From contig NZ_PYMJ01000047.1 of assembly GCF_003025615.1 (NCBI RefSeq), positions 1 through 35,147 of the forward strand: a DNA stretch of 35,147 nt, in the 5' to 3' direction. Under the pieces are notes generated by a model. That model ran no database searches, had not been told where the DNA came from, and saw only the letters and a list, made by a program, of their open reading frames with translations. Origin of the DNA: Photobacterium frigidiphilum. GTDB lineage: Bacteria; Pseudomonadota; Gammaproteobacteria; Enterobacterales; Vibrionaceae. Positions within the stretch are counted from its first letter, which is position 1; each line of letters opens with the position of its first letter. Shown here piece after piece: positions 1 through 7,451 of the stretch. A program made the translations under genes and the position numbers.

Positions 1-116
1 TGCGAAAAAGATTAAATAAATTGACGCAAGCCGATCACGTCAGTTAGATTTTACGAAGGTCTACAATCGAATGAGATTGTGATCGCCATCGATGTTATAG
101 AGCGATCGGCATCATG

Positions 117-881
117 TTAATACGCAAGAATATCGTTATCGGCTAATACGCCACGGTATAGGTATTTAGATAAATATAACAAAGCTGATTTACCCCGCCC
201 AACATGACGACAATCAACGACCCATTTCTGAGGTAATCGATGAGGTATCGTCAATTTTAGTGTGTCAGTGATGTGGCTGAGTAAACGCGCTCGCCACACG
301 TTAGCTAAAGCAAAGGCATTGAATAGATACTGATTTTTACAGTTTATCCATTGCCGTTTATTGGTATCAAAACCGCCGCCAGTGACCACCATATGAATAT
401 GCGGGTGTAAATCTCGGCGTCGATTATGAGTATGAAGCACCGACGTAAATCCGATAGTCTCACCCATGCTCTTAGCACGATCCGCGAAGTCTTTTATTAT
501 TGAGGCGCTGACCGTAAACATCGCTTGGTAAATCTGTTTGGGAAAGCATTTCGCTAAGGGGCGAAGCTCAGCGGGTAAGGTAAACGTCACCATAAAGTAG
601 TCGATAGGTAAGAGCTTACTTTGTTGTTTTTCAAGACAATCAGACGTGGTTCGGTGCTGGCACCGAGAGCAGTTACGATGTCCACAGGACATCGGAGATT
701 GCACTTGATGTTCACAGTACTGGCAATGCCACTGGCTGTAGCCGTTTTGTTCGGTGTGGCAGGTAAGCATAGCGTGAATCGCCAGGCGAATATCAGACGT
801 CATCGATGAGGAATATGCTGTCATCAACTCATCAAGATGGTCGTATAAAAGCGATTGGAACATCATACTTTTATCTCCCAC
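117..881 (-). pseudogene. IS91-family HUH transposase, C-terminally decayed
   Basis: The open stretch encodes 254 residues. The N-terminal zinc-binding segment shows paired cysteines (HCQYCEHQ, then CGHRNCSRC). The HUH motif is HPHIHMVVTGGG around residue 160, and the tyrosine-containing helix YLSKYLYRG lies near the end. Such enzymes nick single-stranded DNA for rolling-circle transposition. The family continues well beyond this point, but the frame stops at 117-119, and the remaining bases to position 1 carry two more in-frame stops. I therefore read it as a truncated or decayed copy. The ATG at 881 overlaps the end of the upstream recombinase gene, which suggests translational coupling when the element was intact. 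Family assignment is solid; the cause of the C-terminal loss is not visible. Confidence 0.8.
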
Positions 882-1753
882 ATGAGGGTTAACTCGTTAG
901 CGAGTTGGTTAATCGCCTGAGAGGTATTTTTACGTGATATATCGGTGAGGTGAGTGTAACGCGCCGTGGTGTTTAAACTGTTATGTCCGAGTAGATGTTG
1001 GACAGAACGTAAATCTAATCCTGGTTCTAACAAGTGAGTTGCGTAGCTGTGACGTAAATTATGCGGGCTGATTGACTTGGTGATCCAACACTCTTTAATG
1101 ACAACCCGCATGGCTTTTTGAACCCCGCCACGATCCATGAAATTATCAATAACTCGGTTGTGAGAAGGAAACAAAAAACAGGGGTGTTTGTGGGTTTGCC
1201 AGAAATAACGTAAGGCATGCAAGGTACGTCGAGGAAGTGGAATGAAGCGATCTTTTCCCCCTTTGGCATTACGAATGTGGACGAGCATGCGTTGGCCATC
1301 AATGTCACCAACAGTGAGATTGAGCGCTTCACCCAGCCGTAGCCCAAGGCTGTATATGGTTAAAAAGCAGACTTGGTAACGCAGTTGATGAGTAAAACTG
1401 ATCAGCAGACCCACTTCTTGCGGGGTAAGAATGTCAGGTAATCACTTGTTTTGTTGTGGCTTAACGATGTTAAGCCACTCCCATTCACGATGAAGTACAT
1501 GCTTGAAAAAGAACTGTAAACCATTGCGATCAACCCTGACAGTGCTCCAAGAATGGGTGTTGATTAGTTGAGCAAAATATTGTTTCAGATCGTCGGTTGA
1601 AAGGGTGTCGGGTGCTTTATCAAAGTGGTGGATAATGCGACGCACCGCACGCGAATAGGCGTCAATGGTTGCAGGGCGTTTACCTTGCAGTTTTAAGTTA
1701 GTAAGCTGTTGTTCATAAAGAAAATCGGTGCGAAGTTGTTGTTCTGCATTCAT
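863..1753 (-). pseudogene. Tyrosine recombinase of the IS91-like element, split by one in-frame stop
   Basis: Residues from 1753 down to 1445 form the N-terminal SAM-like core-binding domain (LQGKRPATIDAYSRAVRR). A TGA at 1442-1444 interrupts the frame. The same frame continues without any shift (LPDILTPQEVGLLISF) into the catalytic domain, with the first catalytic arginine in GLRLGEALNL, HNLRHSYATH, the LLGHNSLNTTARYTH box and the nucleophilic tyrosine. Joined, the protein would be about 296 residues, normal for the family. A single nonsense change therefore explains the split; a downstream start such as the GTG at 1412-1414 would give only a catalytic fragment. It lacks features that would make it an integron integrase and its overlap with the transposase gene ties it to the IS91-like element. 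Confidence 0.85.
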
Positions 1754-1831
1754 GATAAATACTCCGTAGTGATTGGAGTATTAAGGGTAGTTTTAGGGTG
1801 TTTTCGCTTCACTCTGCCGCGCAGCGGCTTC

Positions 1832-1936
1832 GTTCAACAAAAACATCAAGTTGATACGTTTTACTCCGCAGTTTTGGTATGGAGTTCAGTGCGTTTGGTG
1901 AGTTAGCCGTGGTGCAACTTATGTTCGGCGTTATGT
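1832..1936 (+). repeat. attC-like integron recombination site 1
   Basis: The ends pair as attC sites do. GTTCAAC (1832-1838) opens the site and GCGTTATGT closes it at 1928-1936. Between them ACAT-CAAGTTG pairs with CAACTT-ATGT, leaving unpaired bases as in folded attC strands. The central loop contains a further stem, ACTCC with GGAGT. The 3' heptamer GTTATGT departs from the GTTRRRY consensus at one base. It would be the end of an upstream cassette now destroyed by the IS91-like element. A GC-rich hairpin (GCCGC-GCA-GCGGC, 1816-1828) lies just outside it. Confidence 0.6.
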
Positions 1937-2196
1937 ATCATAGAGAGCGCGGTGAAATATACTTCCTTGATATGGCTTCAAAACGTTGAATTAACCACGC
2001 AAGTTGCACATGAAATATTTGCGAACTATGTTTGCAGGAGGGTGCCATGCAGTAGTCCGGATGTGCAAATTTAAGATCGTTGTACTTCTTTATATAGTCT
2101 CGAATAAGTCTGGATACATAATTTTTAATCCCAGCCTACAGAAAAAAAACTTGAGCTAATTACTTAAAATCTTTGCCACGCATGTTGAGGATATTA

Positions 2197-3405
2197 ATGA
2201 ATAACGGATTATGGAAACGCTCTTCTGAGCTCGATACTGGGAAGCAACATAGGCAAATATTCAAGCAAATACGTAAAGTCGGCTTGGTATCACTGGTGCT
2301 CTGTGGCTCTATCGGAGGAAACCCTAGCCAAGCAACCCCTGTGTCAGGGGACTGGAAACCCGTCATTTCAGGCAACTGGAAAGTTGGCGATGCGACTGAG
2401 GCTGGATTCGATCAAGCTGCTCTGGATAAATTAGTAATGAATATTCATAATGGTCAGTTCGCCAATACCCATGCAGTCTTAATTGAGCATGATGGCGAGC
2501 TCGTATTTGAACGCTATTTCTCTGGCCGCGATGAGGAATGGGGCCGTCCTACTGGCGTAAGAAATTTCGAACTTTATAGTTTGCATGACGTTAGATCTAT
2601 TTCAAAAAGTGTCACTTCTTTGCTGCTTGGCATCGCGCTGACTGATGATGTGAAACAGGCTGTCAGCAAACCTGCGGTTAACTTTTTACCCGACATGGAA
2701 CTAGAAACAACAGCGCGAAAAATCACGTTGCACCAGTTGATGACAATGACAGCTGGCTTCCAGTGGAACGAAATGACAACACCGTATAACAGCAGCAACG
2801 ACGAAGTAAGGTTGTACAGACAGCGTAATCCTGCTCATTATGTGATGTCCCGGCCACTTGTGAGTAAACCAGGAAGCGCTTGGTATTACAACGGGGGGAC
2901 GACGCAGGTACTTGCCTCAATGATTACGGAGCTCACAGGCAAACGCCTGGATGCATATGCCCGTGATAAACTCTTTGAGCCGCTTGGTGTTACTGAGTTT
3001 GAATGGCACGGACCAGGTCGTTGGACGCCAGATAACCCGGCTGCAATGTCCGGTTTACGACTGAAGGCTCGGGATCTCGCGAAGATAGGCTCCGTCTTTT
3101 TACATGATGGTAAATGGGGAGAGCATCAGATTGTACCTAAAGAATGGGTGGATATATCTAGCGTACGTCATGTAAAAGACGTTGGAGACTGGAGTGATAA
3201 CGGCGTCTGGGGTTATGGATACCAATGGTGGGTTGGTGATCTGCGTTCGGGAGAGAGGGTGATAGCCGGCTTCGGTAATGGAAATCAGCGGCTTTTTGTC
3301 ATCCCCAAGAAGCGTTTGGTGATCACAATTAATGCTGGCGACTACAACCTCTTTACAGGCCAAAGCGAACGGATCTTGCAAACTGTATTGCAAGCCCTAG
3401 ATTAA
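2197..3405 (+). CDS. Secreted serine hydrolase, beta-lactamase/PBP-like (SxxK family), on a gene cassette
   Basis: A 402-residue protein of the class C beta-lactamase/penicillin-binding-protein fold (COG1680). The start is placed at ATG 2197 because GAGG at 2187-2190 is correctly spaced; earlier in-frame TTG and ATG codons lack a ribosome site. Residues about 27-46 form a hydrophobic export signal ending near SQA. The nucleophile motif is S134-I-S-K137, the second catalytic motif is Y230-Y-N232, and a C-terminal GFGNG replaces the usual KTG or HTG. Members are D-amino peptidases, esterases or beta-lactamases acting in the periplasm; the substrate cannot be read from sequence. The gene lies between two attC-like sites in the orientation of a cassette gene, and its base composition looks GC-richer than its surroundings, both consistent with transfer. 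Activity against beta-lactams is not implied. Confidence 0.85.
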   Translation: MNNGLWKRSSELDTGKQHRQIFKQIRKVGLVSLVLCGSIGGNPSQATPVSGDWKPVISGNWKVGDATEAGFDQAALDKLVMNIHNGQFANTHAVLIEHDGELVFERYFSGRDEEWGRPTGVRNFELYSLHDVRSISKSVTSLLLGIALTDDVKQAVSKPAVNFLPDMELETTARKITLHQLMTMTAGFQWNEMTTPYNSSNDEVRLYRQRNPAHYVMSRPLVSKPGSAWYYNGGTTQVLASMITELTGKRLDAYARDKLFEPLGVTEFEWHGPGRWTPDNPAAMSGLRLKARDLAKIGSVFLHDGKWGEHQIVPKEWVDISSVRHVKDVGDWSDNGVWGYGYQWWVGDLRSGERVIAGFGNGNQRLFVIPKKRLVITINAGDYNLFTGQSERILQTVLQALD

Positions 3406-3620
3406 ACAATCTCATGCAGCGAAATACATAGGGAAACCAAACAAATCGGCTTTTACTTATTCATCGGGGTTCGAAAATCATACCAGATTACGTACATGGC
3501 TCAGCCAAGCATTAACGGGGGGGGGAAGCCCAATAGAATGGTGCTTCATCGTGTGAGTTGGCTTTGAAAACCATAAAGAAATGCAGTTCTTTGTCAATTG
3601 AATCATGCAGCTGTGGTAAA
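3406..3620. other. Cassette tail without a recognisable gene
   Basis: These 215 bases separate the hydrolase stop from the attC site. They include a run of nine G at 3517-3525 and no convincing reading frame. A minus-strand frame at 3478-3660 runs through the attC stem and is probably spurious. Confidence 0.5.
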
Positions 3621-3716
3621 ACATAACAAGGCACTCAAACTGACCTCCAACACGTGGCATTTTTGCTTCGCAAAAGTGTATGCCACGTTTTCCGGCAGCT
3701 TAGTGCGGCGTTAGGG
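3621..3716 (+). repeat. attC-like integron recombination site 2
   Basis: A textbook layout. TAAC-AAG-GCACT-CAAACTG at the 5' end pairs with CAGCTT-AGTGC-GGC-GTTA at the 3' end, with the small bulges and spacers typical of bottom-strand attC folding. The middle is a strong stem, ACGTGGCAT with ATGCCACGT, enclosing TTTTGC-TTC-GCAAAA. The crossover heptamer is GTTAGGG at 3710-3716, one base off GTTRRRY. It sits at the 3' end of the hydrolase cassette, directly before the toxin cassette. Confidence 0.8.
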
Positions 3717-3717
3717 C

Positions 3718-3978
3718 TTAATGTTGGTCATAGTGTCCGCCGATAGCAAATATGTAGATATAATTGTCATAAAATTTGTAAATCAGACGATCTTTCTGTG
3801 AGATCCGTTTAGACCATAGGCCTGATAAATTGTGCTTGAGAGGCTCCGGTTTACCAAGTCCAGAAGTAGGGTCAGACTGAAGCATCTCTTTTAAAAGTTT
3901 ACAGAGAGCTTTGTGCAATTTCTTATCTTTTTCACGAAGTTGCTCATAGGTCGTCCAAGTATTGCCCTCAAAGACCAA
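3718..3978 (-). CDS. YoeB/Txe-type toxin, 5' end lost at a junction; no antitoxin
   Basis: The protein contains the YoeB/Txe signature block GLGKPEPLKHNLSGLWSKRI followed by DRLIYKF and a C-terminal GGHYD, so it belongs to the RelE-superfamily ribosome-dependent mRNA endonucleases. Family members begin Met-x-LVFEGNTW or similar. Here the sequence matches from LVFEGNTW on, and the only available start is a TTG at 3976-3978. The bases immediately beyond it belong to a plus-strand reverse-transcriptase fragment. The ATG, the ribosome site and the whole antitoxin (normally just upstream) are therefore missing. No Shine-Dalgarno sequence precedes the TTG. I infer a dead or barely expressed orphan toxin, tolerated because it is not made. 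Chromosomal toxins carried on integron cassettes are common. Confidence 0.75.
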   Translation of the reverse strand: MVFEGNTWTTYEQLREKDKKLHKALCKLLKEMLQSDPTSGLGKPEPLKHNLSGLWSKRISQKDRLIYKFYDNYIYIFAIGGHYDQH

Positions 3979-4254
3979 GTATAGATGGCATTACCATGCC
4001 CCAATACAAGGCGAAGCTGAAAGACAATATCGATCGCTTGGGAAGCCAACTCAAACAGAGATGTTATCGAGTGAACGACATCAAGCGCATCTTCATTCCT
4101 AAATCGAACGGTAAACAACGGCCTTTAGGTTTACCAACCGTTGATGACAAGCTAGCGCAACAAAGTGTCAGCCAGATCTTACAAAGCATCTAGGAACAAG
4201 ACTTTCTGCGCAATAGCTATGGTTACCGACCGAATAAGAGTGCCCATTAAGTGG
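3978..4254 (+). pseudogene. Group II intron reverse transcriptase remnant (LtrA-like)
   Basis: Reading from about 3978, the frame gives SIDGITMPQYKAKLKDNI, then IFIPKSNGKQRPLGLPTV, which are the RT0/RT1 blocks of group II intron maturases. After QSI there is a TAG stop at 4191-4193, and the same frame resumes with EQDFLRNSYGYRPNKSAH, the RT2 block, before a TAA. Only about 90 of the usual 400-plus residues remain: the catalytic YADD motif, the maturase X domain and intron RNA domains V/VI are absent. The left edge coincides exactly with the truncated toxin start, marking a recombination or deletion junction. Confidence 0.8.
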
Positions 4255-4422
4255 CAGTCCACAGGGCGGCATTATCAGTCCGGTGTTACCGCTGCACGTA
4301 GAGACAAACTTATAAGCTGTAATCCTGAGGAGCCGTTTCATGATGCATTTTATAAACTAGGTGCTTACTTGACGGCTGTAGGTTTAACGTATGACGACAT
4401 ACTGGAAATGACCACATTTTAA
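4255..4422 (+). pseudogene. Unrecognised open frame downstream of the reverse-transcriptase remnant
   Basis: A frame open from 4165 ends at 4422. Its first 30 residues overlap the reverse-transcriptase fragment in another frame and are not meaningful. The remainder (STGRHYQSGVTAARR, then GAYLTAVGLTYDDILEMTTF at the end) has a protein-like composition but no family I recognise. It has no ribosome site of its own and may be the tail of a gene truncated by the same junction events. Confidence 0.25.
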
Positions 4423-4722
4423 ATGTTAAAGATAATAATTATATTTATTAGTATTGGAGGGTGTAAATAAGTGCAATGATTTATGTGTCAGGCATTTTTA
4501 TATTCACAACTGCTTTTATTGTCTTCGTTTTATACGAACAGAATCACTGAACAGTAAAATAATATACGGAAGTGATATTATCTACGGTATGCTTATTCAA
4601 ATAATTTAGCATTTTTATTGTTGTTCCCCCTCCCTTTTTTGCTGTCTTATTTTGTTACATTTATCAAAGTAGAGTATTCACTTTAGATTGTTGATCTTAG
4701 TGATGATTCAGCGTACAGTTGT

Positions 4723-4764
4723 ACTCTGAGTCGACTTACACGTGTAAGCTGAGTGTTTCAGAGT
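4723..4764. promoter_or_regulatory. Nested palindrome (possible operator or RNA hairpin)
   Basis: A perfect 14-base palindrome, CTTACACGTGTAAG (4735-4748), is enclosed by a second pair of arms, ACTCTGA (4723-4729) and TCAGAGT (4758-4764). It lies about 95 bases upstream of the possible small ORF at 4863. No known regulator is assigned. Confidence 0.4.
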
Positions 4765-4828
4765 AGAATATAAGCGATTAAAGTTCAATGACTTGAGCTA
4801 CTATCACAATTAAGTATATCATCATGGC

Positions 4829-4849
4829 TATAGATAATGTTTATCTATA
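4829..4849. promoter_or_regulatory. Dyad next to a ribosome binding site
   Basis: TATAGATAA (4829-4837) and TTATCTATA (4841-4849) form nine-base arms around three bases. The right arm runs into the AAGGAG ribosome site of the small ORF at 4863, so it could be an operator or an RNA hairpin affecting ribosome access. Confidence 0.35.
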
Positions 4850-4862
4850 AGGAGTAATGAGA

Positions 4863-4952
4863 ATGATTCAAAAGATAAAGAATTGGTTAGCGCTGAGGGA
4901 AATTCGCAAAAATGACGATTGGGAGTCAGACTTTTTTTCACTATATTTTTAA
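4863..4952 (+). CDS. Possible 29-residue small protein
   Basis: The ATG at 4863 is preceded by AAGGAG (about 4849-4854) with good spacing; an in-frame ATG at 4857 is too close to it. The peptide starts MIQKIKNWLALREIRK and ends with the acidic/aromatic segment NDDWESDFFSLYF. Charge is split between a basic first half and an acidic second half. I do not recognise it. The good ribosome site and nearby structured DNA argue for a real gene; its shortness argues for caution. Confidence 0.35.
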   Translation: MIQKIKNWLALREIRKNDDWESDFFSLYF

Positions 4953-5121
4953 CTTTAAGCATGCCGAATGAAGAGTGGTGATACGTTTAATCAGCACTAT
5001 GGGTTTACAGTGTATTTTTACGTCAGTCCTAAATGGTCAAGTTTGTCGTAGAGGTGAATTTGACCAACAACATGTAATGAAAGTGTATGCTGGTCGTGTT
5101 TCGTATTGGTTACTCTGAAGA

Positions 5122-5649
5122 TTAAATAATTTTGTTTAATAAATTGGTTTCAAATTGATCAGTAGAAATTGTTAAATTTTGCGACATAATTTGGGCGTCT
5201 AATTTGGTAATGTCTTTTTCTAATGTTGGTAATGTAAGTGAGTTGTTATCTAGTAAGTAGACTTGTTTTAAACTCGAATAATAGAATTTTAGTATTATTA
5301 ATGCATTAACATCATTCAATTCTGCTCTGTTTTTTATCTTAGCCAGTTTTCGATAAATTTTATTGTGCAGTTGCTTTAACTGCCAAACGTAATAGATTTC
5401 TTTAAGGTATGGGTTATCTTTGAATCGGCTTAATACACTGGCACAAACGATAGCAGCCAAAGCTACACCGATCAAATTGAGATAAAAATTGCCTGTAGAT
5501 CCAGAAGGGTCAACGGTTTCTGCGCCAAACACCGCAATTAATGCCGCACCAAACACAAGAGATAACACCGCTAGACTACCAACAAAAAAAACAATCACCC
5601 GATTGATATTCTTACGATAAACAGCCTTATCAATTTCCATGATCTTCAT
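5122..5649 (-). CDS. DUF3087 family inner-membrane protein
   Basis: About 175 residues from ATG 5649 (MKIMEIDK); the frame is open to a GTG at 5676, but those extra nine residues look non-coding. The start MEIDKAVYRKNINRVI, two transmembrane segments (roughly residues 18-42 and 55-75), then YYVWQLKQLHNKIYRKL and LIILKFYYSSLKQVYLLDN match my recollection of the uncharacterised DUF3087 proteins of Vibrionaceae and relatives. The soluble C-terminal half is helical. The function is unknown. The gene stands alone, facing the empty region on its left and the palindromic element on its right. Confidence 0.75.
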   Translation of the reverse strand: MKIMEIDKAVYRKNINRVIVFFVGSLAVLSLVFGAALIAVFGAETVDPSGSTGNFYLNLIGVALAAIVCASVLSRFKDNPYLKEIYYVWQLKQLHNKIYRKLAKIKNRAELNDVNALIILKFYYSSLKQVYLLDNNSLTLPTLEKDITKLDAQIMSQNLTISTDQFETNLLNKII

Positions 5650-5810
5650 ATTTAATTTGCATCCATGTGGTGACACTTAACATAGGGGCATTCTACGGAT
5701 TTTTTGTGGCAAGGGGAGAGTTATGTACGAAATAGCGGTAATTTTTTATGAAATATGTTGGATCTAACTGGGTGGGGAAATCGACATTTCCCCCACAAAG
5801 TGAAAGTTCT

Positions 5811-6076
5811 TATACCCAAGTCACCTCAAGCTGCTCGTTTCAGCGAGAATTTATTGGGCTCTAGGCAAGGCACTTATTTATAGACCTAGTGGCTCTACGT
5901 TGAAAATAAGTAACACCGCATAGAGCCCAATAAAACTCGCCCTTCGGGAGTGATTCAGCGTATCTACTTCTGTGTCAAATGTGTTTGAAAGGGAATGCCA
6001 TTCCTACACATATTTTCCTTGAATTAAACACGCTGAGATCACTCTGAATCCTGCATCTTGAGGTGACTTGGGTATA
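5811..6076. repeat. 266-bp imperfect palindromic intergenic element (MITE/ERIC-like)
   Basis: The terminal arms are 24 bases long and differ by one position: TATACCCAAGTCACCTCAAG onward at 5811-5834 and its complement at 6053-6076. Inside, TTTATTGGGCTCTA (5850-5863) is perfectly complementary to 5921-5934, and shorter stems (CTCG/CGAG near 5834-5847) add to a multi-branched fold. There is no reading frame. The pattern matches the non-autonomous palindromic repeats scattered between genes in vibrios; I infer it is one of them. It occupies the gap between two genes that both point left. Confidence 0.7.
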
Positions 6077-6156
6077 TGAGTGCAGGCAACTCATTTACTC
6101 TGTACCCTTAGTTTTTAGTACATACCCACTTCGCTTTATTAATAGCATTTTTTTGA

Positions 6157-7254
6157 TTACTGAGCTTGGTTGTCTACTTTTTCACTTTCATGCACCCACT
6201 CATTAAACAGTTGGTACCAAATAGCCAGTATAACAGGGCCGATAAATAGTCCTAGTATGCCAGACGACACCATTCCGCCTATTGCGCCCAGCAATATGAC
6301 AGGCATAGGAATATCTAACCCACGGCCCATTAATAAGGGTTTTAAGAAGTTGTCACTTAACCCTGCAAGTAAAGTCCATACTGCAAAAATGGTGGCAGTT
6401 GTTGAGTCATGAATGGAATATACATAGGCAATAACGGGTGCGACAACCAATAAAGCAGGAAGCTGAGCAATAGCGAGTACTAGAACCAAAATGGTAATTA
6501 ACCCTGCGGTAGGCAAACCAATTGCGAAAACACCGATACCCACTAGAAATGCCTGAATGCAGGCAACCCCGACAACCCCCAATAACACACTACGGATCGT
6601 TGCTGTGCATAGCGTTGCCCATTCTTCGCCGTGTGCACCCGCAATACGAACGGAAAGTGTATTGACGGATTTTGAAATGCTAGTTGCATTCGCCATAAAA
6701 GCGGCTGAAATTAACAGTGAAATAACAAACATCAAGATGCTGACGATACTGTTACCAACAACCGATGCCATCATTGCCAAACCGGATGTTAGTTGTGGTA
6801 AGAATTTTGTGAAGGCTTTTTCTAGGTTGGTCGAAAAAAGTTGCCATACATCGAAAATTTGCTGGCCAATAATGGGAATGTTTGCAATTCGTTCTGTCGG
6901 GCCTGGAATCTTCAACGTACCTGAGCTGATGGTACTGGTGATACCTTCTACAGACTCAACCATTGAAATAGAAAACATAACAAAAGGAACGGTGAGAATT
7001 AGAATGCCAATAAGAGCAATAACGGTGGCGGATAAACCTCTCTTTCCTTTCAACATGTTTTCGAGCTTTACTGTTAATGGCATGAGGGCTACGGCAATAA
7101 TAGCACCCCACAGAACGGGAATTAGAAAGGGTTTTACAATACCGTAAGACCACGCTAACAAAATAAATAACAAGCCAACACGTATTGCTGACTCGACCAT
7201 GTTATTGATAAAAAATTGACTTTGTTTCTTGTCGTCGGGCGTTTGATTATTCAT
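6157..7254 (-). CDS. AI-2E family transporter (PerM/UPF0118-like permease)
   Basis: About 365 residues with some eight hydrophobic segments: a paired hairpin near the N-terminus (RVGLLFILLAWSYGIVKPF, then the next helix), a long middle soluble region (GTLKIPGPTERIANIPIIG) and a C-terminal block of helices including LSDNFLKPLLMGRGLDIPMP and ILGLFIGPVILAIWYQLF, the conserved tail of the family. Members are proposed exporters of small molecules; the AI-2 name derives from E. coli TqsA and does not prove autoinducer transport here. I prefer ATG 7254 (MNNQTPDD), which has a GACGGGA sequence ahead of it, over ATG 7269. It is a single gene, divergent from the adenine deaminase on its right. Confidence 0.88.
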   Translation of the reverse strand: MNNQTPDDKKQSQFFINNMVESAIRVGLLFILLAWSYGIVKPFLIPVLWGAIIAVALMPLTVKLENMLKGKRGLSATVIALIGILILTVPFVMFSISMVESVEGITSTISSGTLKIPGPTERIANIPIIGQQIFDVWQLFSTNLEKAFTKFLPQLTSGLAMMASVVGNSIVSILMFVISLLISAAFMANATSISKSVNTLSVRIAGAHGEEWATLCTATIRSVLLGVVGVACIQAFLVGIGVFAIGLPTAGLITILVLVLAIAQLPALLVVAPVIAYVYSIHDSTTATIFAVWTLLAGLSDNFLKPLLMGRGLDIPMPVILLGAIGGMVSSGILGLFIGPVILAIWYQLFNEWVHESEKVDNQAQ

Positions 7255-7451
7255 TGAGTGTCCCGTCATTAATAATATCTGGAATGTGTTGTTCGCTTAC
7301 AAGGTTAGAAAATATAGTCGATAGAGATAATCTTAGAACATAGTTGAAGGTTTTGTTTAAAAGGAAAATTGACGCATAGGTTGACTCTGGTTGGCTACAC
7401 TATTGTTAAAGTATTTATCTCTAATGCTGTCAAATAATGAAAGGGAATAAT

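Larger units (their letters stand above)
1..1781 (-). mobile_element. IS91-like element (HUH transposase plus tyrosine recombinase), decayed, left part outside window
   Basis: Two minus-strand genes in the order recombinase then transposase overlap by 19 bases (881 and 863), the arrangement seen in one branch of the IS91 family. A small hairpin (ATACTCC at 1759-1765 with GGAGTAT at 1775-1781) sits just before the recombinase start and may be near one end of the element. The exact ends cannot be fixed: the transposase side runs off the window and no duplicated target is expected for rolling-circle elements. Both genes are broken, so the element is very probably immobile on its own. Confidence 0.65.
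4430..5121. other. Long intergenic stretch with structured elements
   Basis: Nearly 700 AT-rich bases without a recognised gene. They hold a pyrimidine-rich run near 4620-4640, a nested palindrome at 4723-4764, a 21-base dyad at 4829-4849 and a possible 29-residue ORF (both described separately). The rest shows nothing I can name. Confidence 0.5.

Noticed and set aside
863..1753. Tyrosine recombinase as an integron integrase for the nearby attC sites
   Set aside because: Its gene overlaps the IS91-like transposase gene and the sequence reads as the companion recombinase of that element; it also carries a stop codon.
2037..2057. GGAGG followed by an ATG (position 2047) ahead of the hydrolase gene
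   Set aside because: The frame is only two codons (ATG CAG TAG); no evidence that it is more than chance.
3478..3660. 60-residue minus-strand frame in the hydrolase cassette tail
   Set aside because: It runs through the attC stem and has no recognisable features; the frame is best explained by chance.
6557..7147. 196-residue plus-strand frame opposite the AI-2E family permease
   Set aside because: It lies entirely antisense to a well-supported gene and its composition is that of a reverse-complement shadow.
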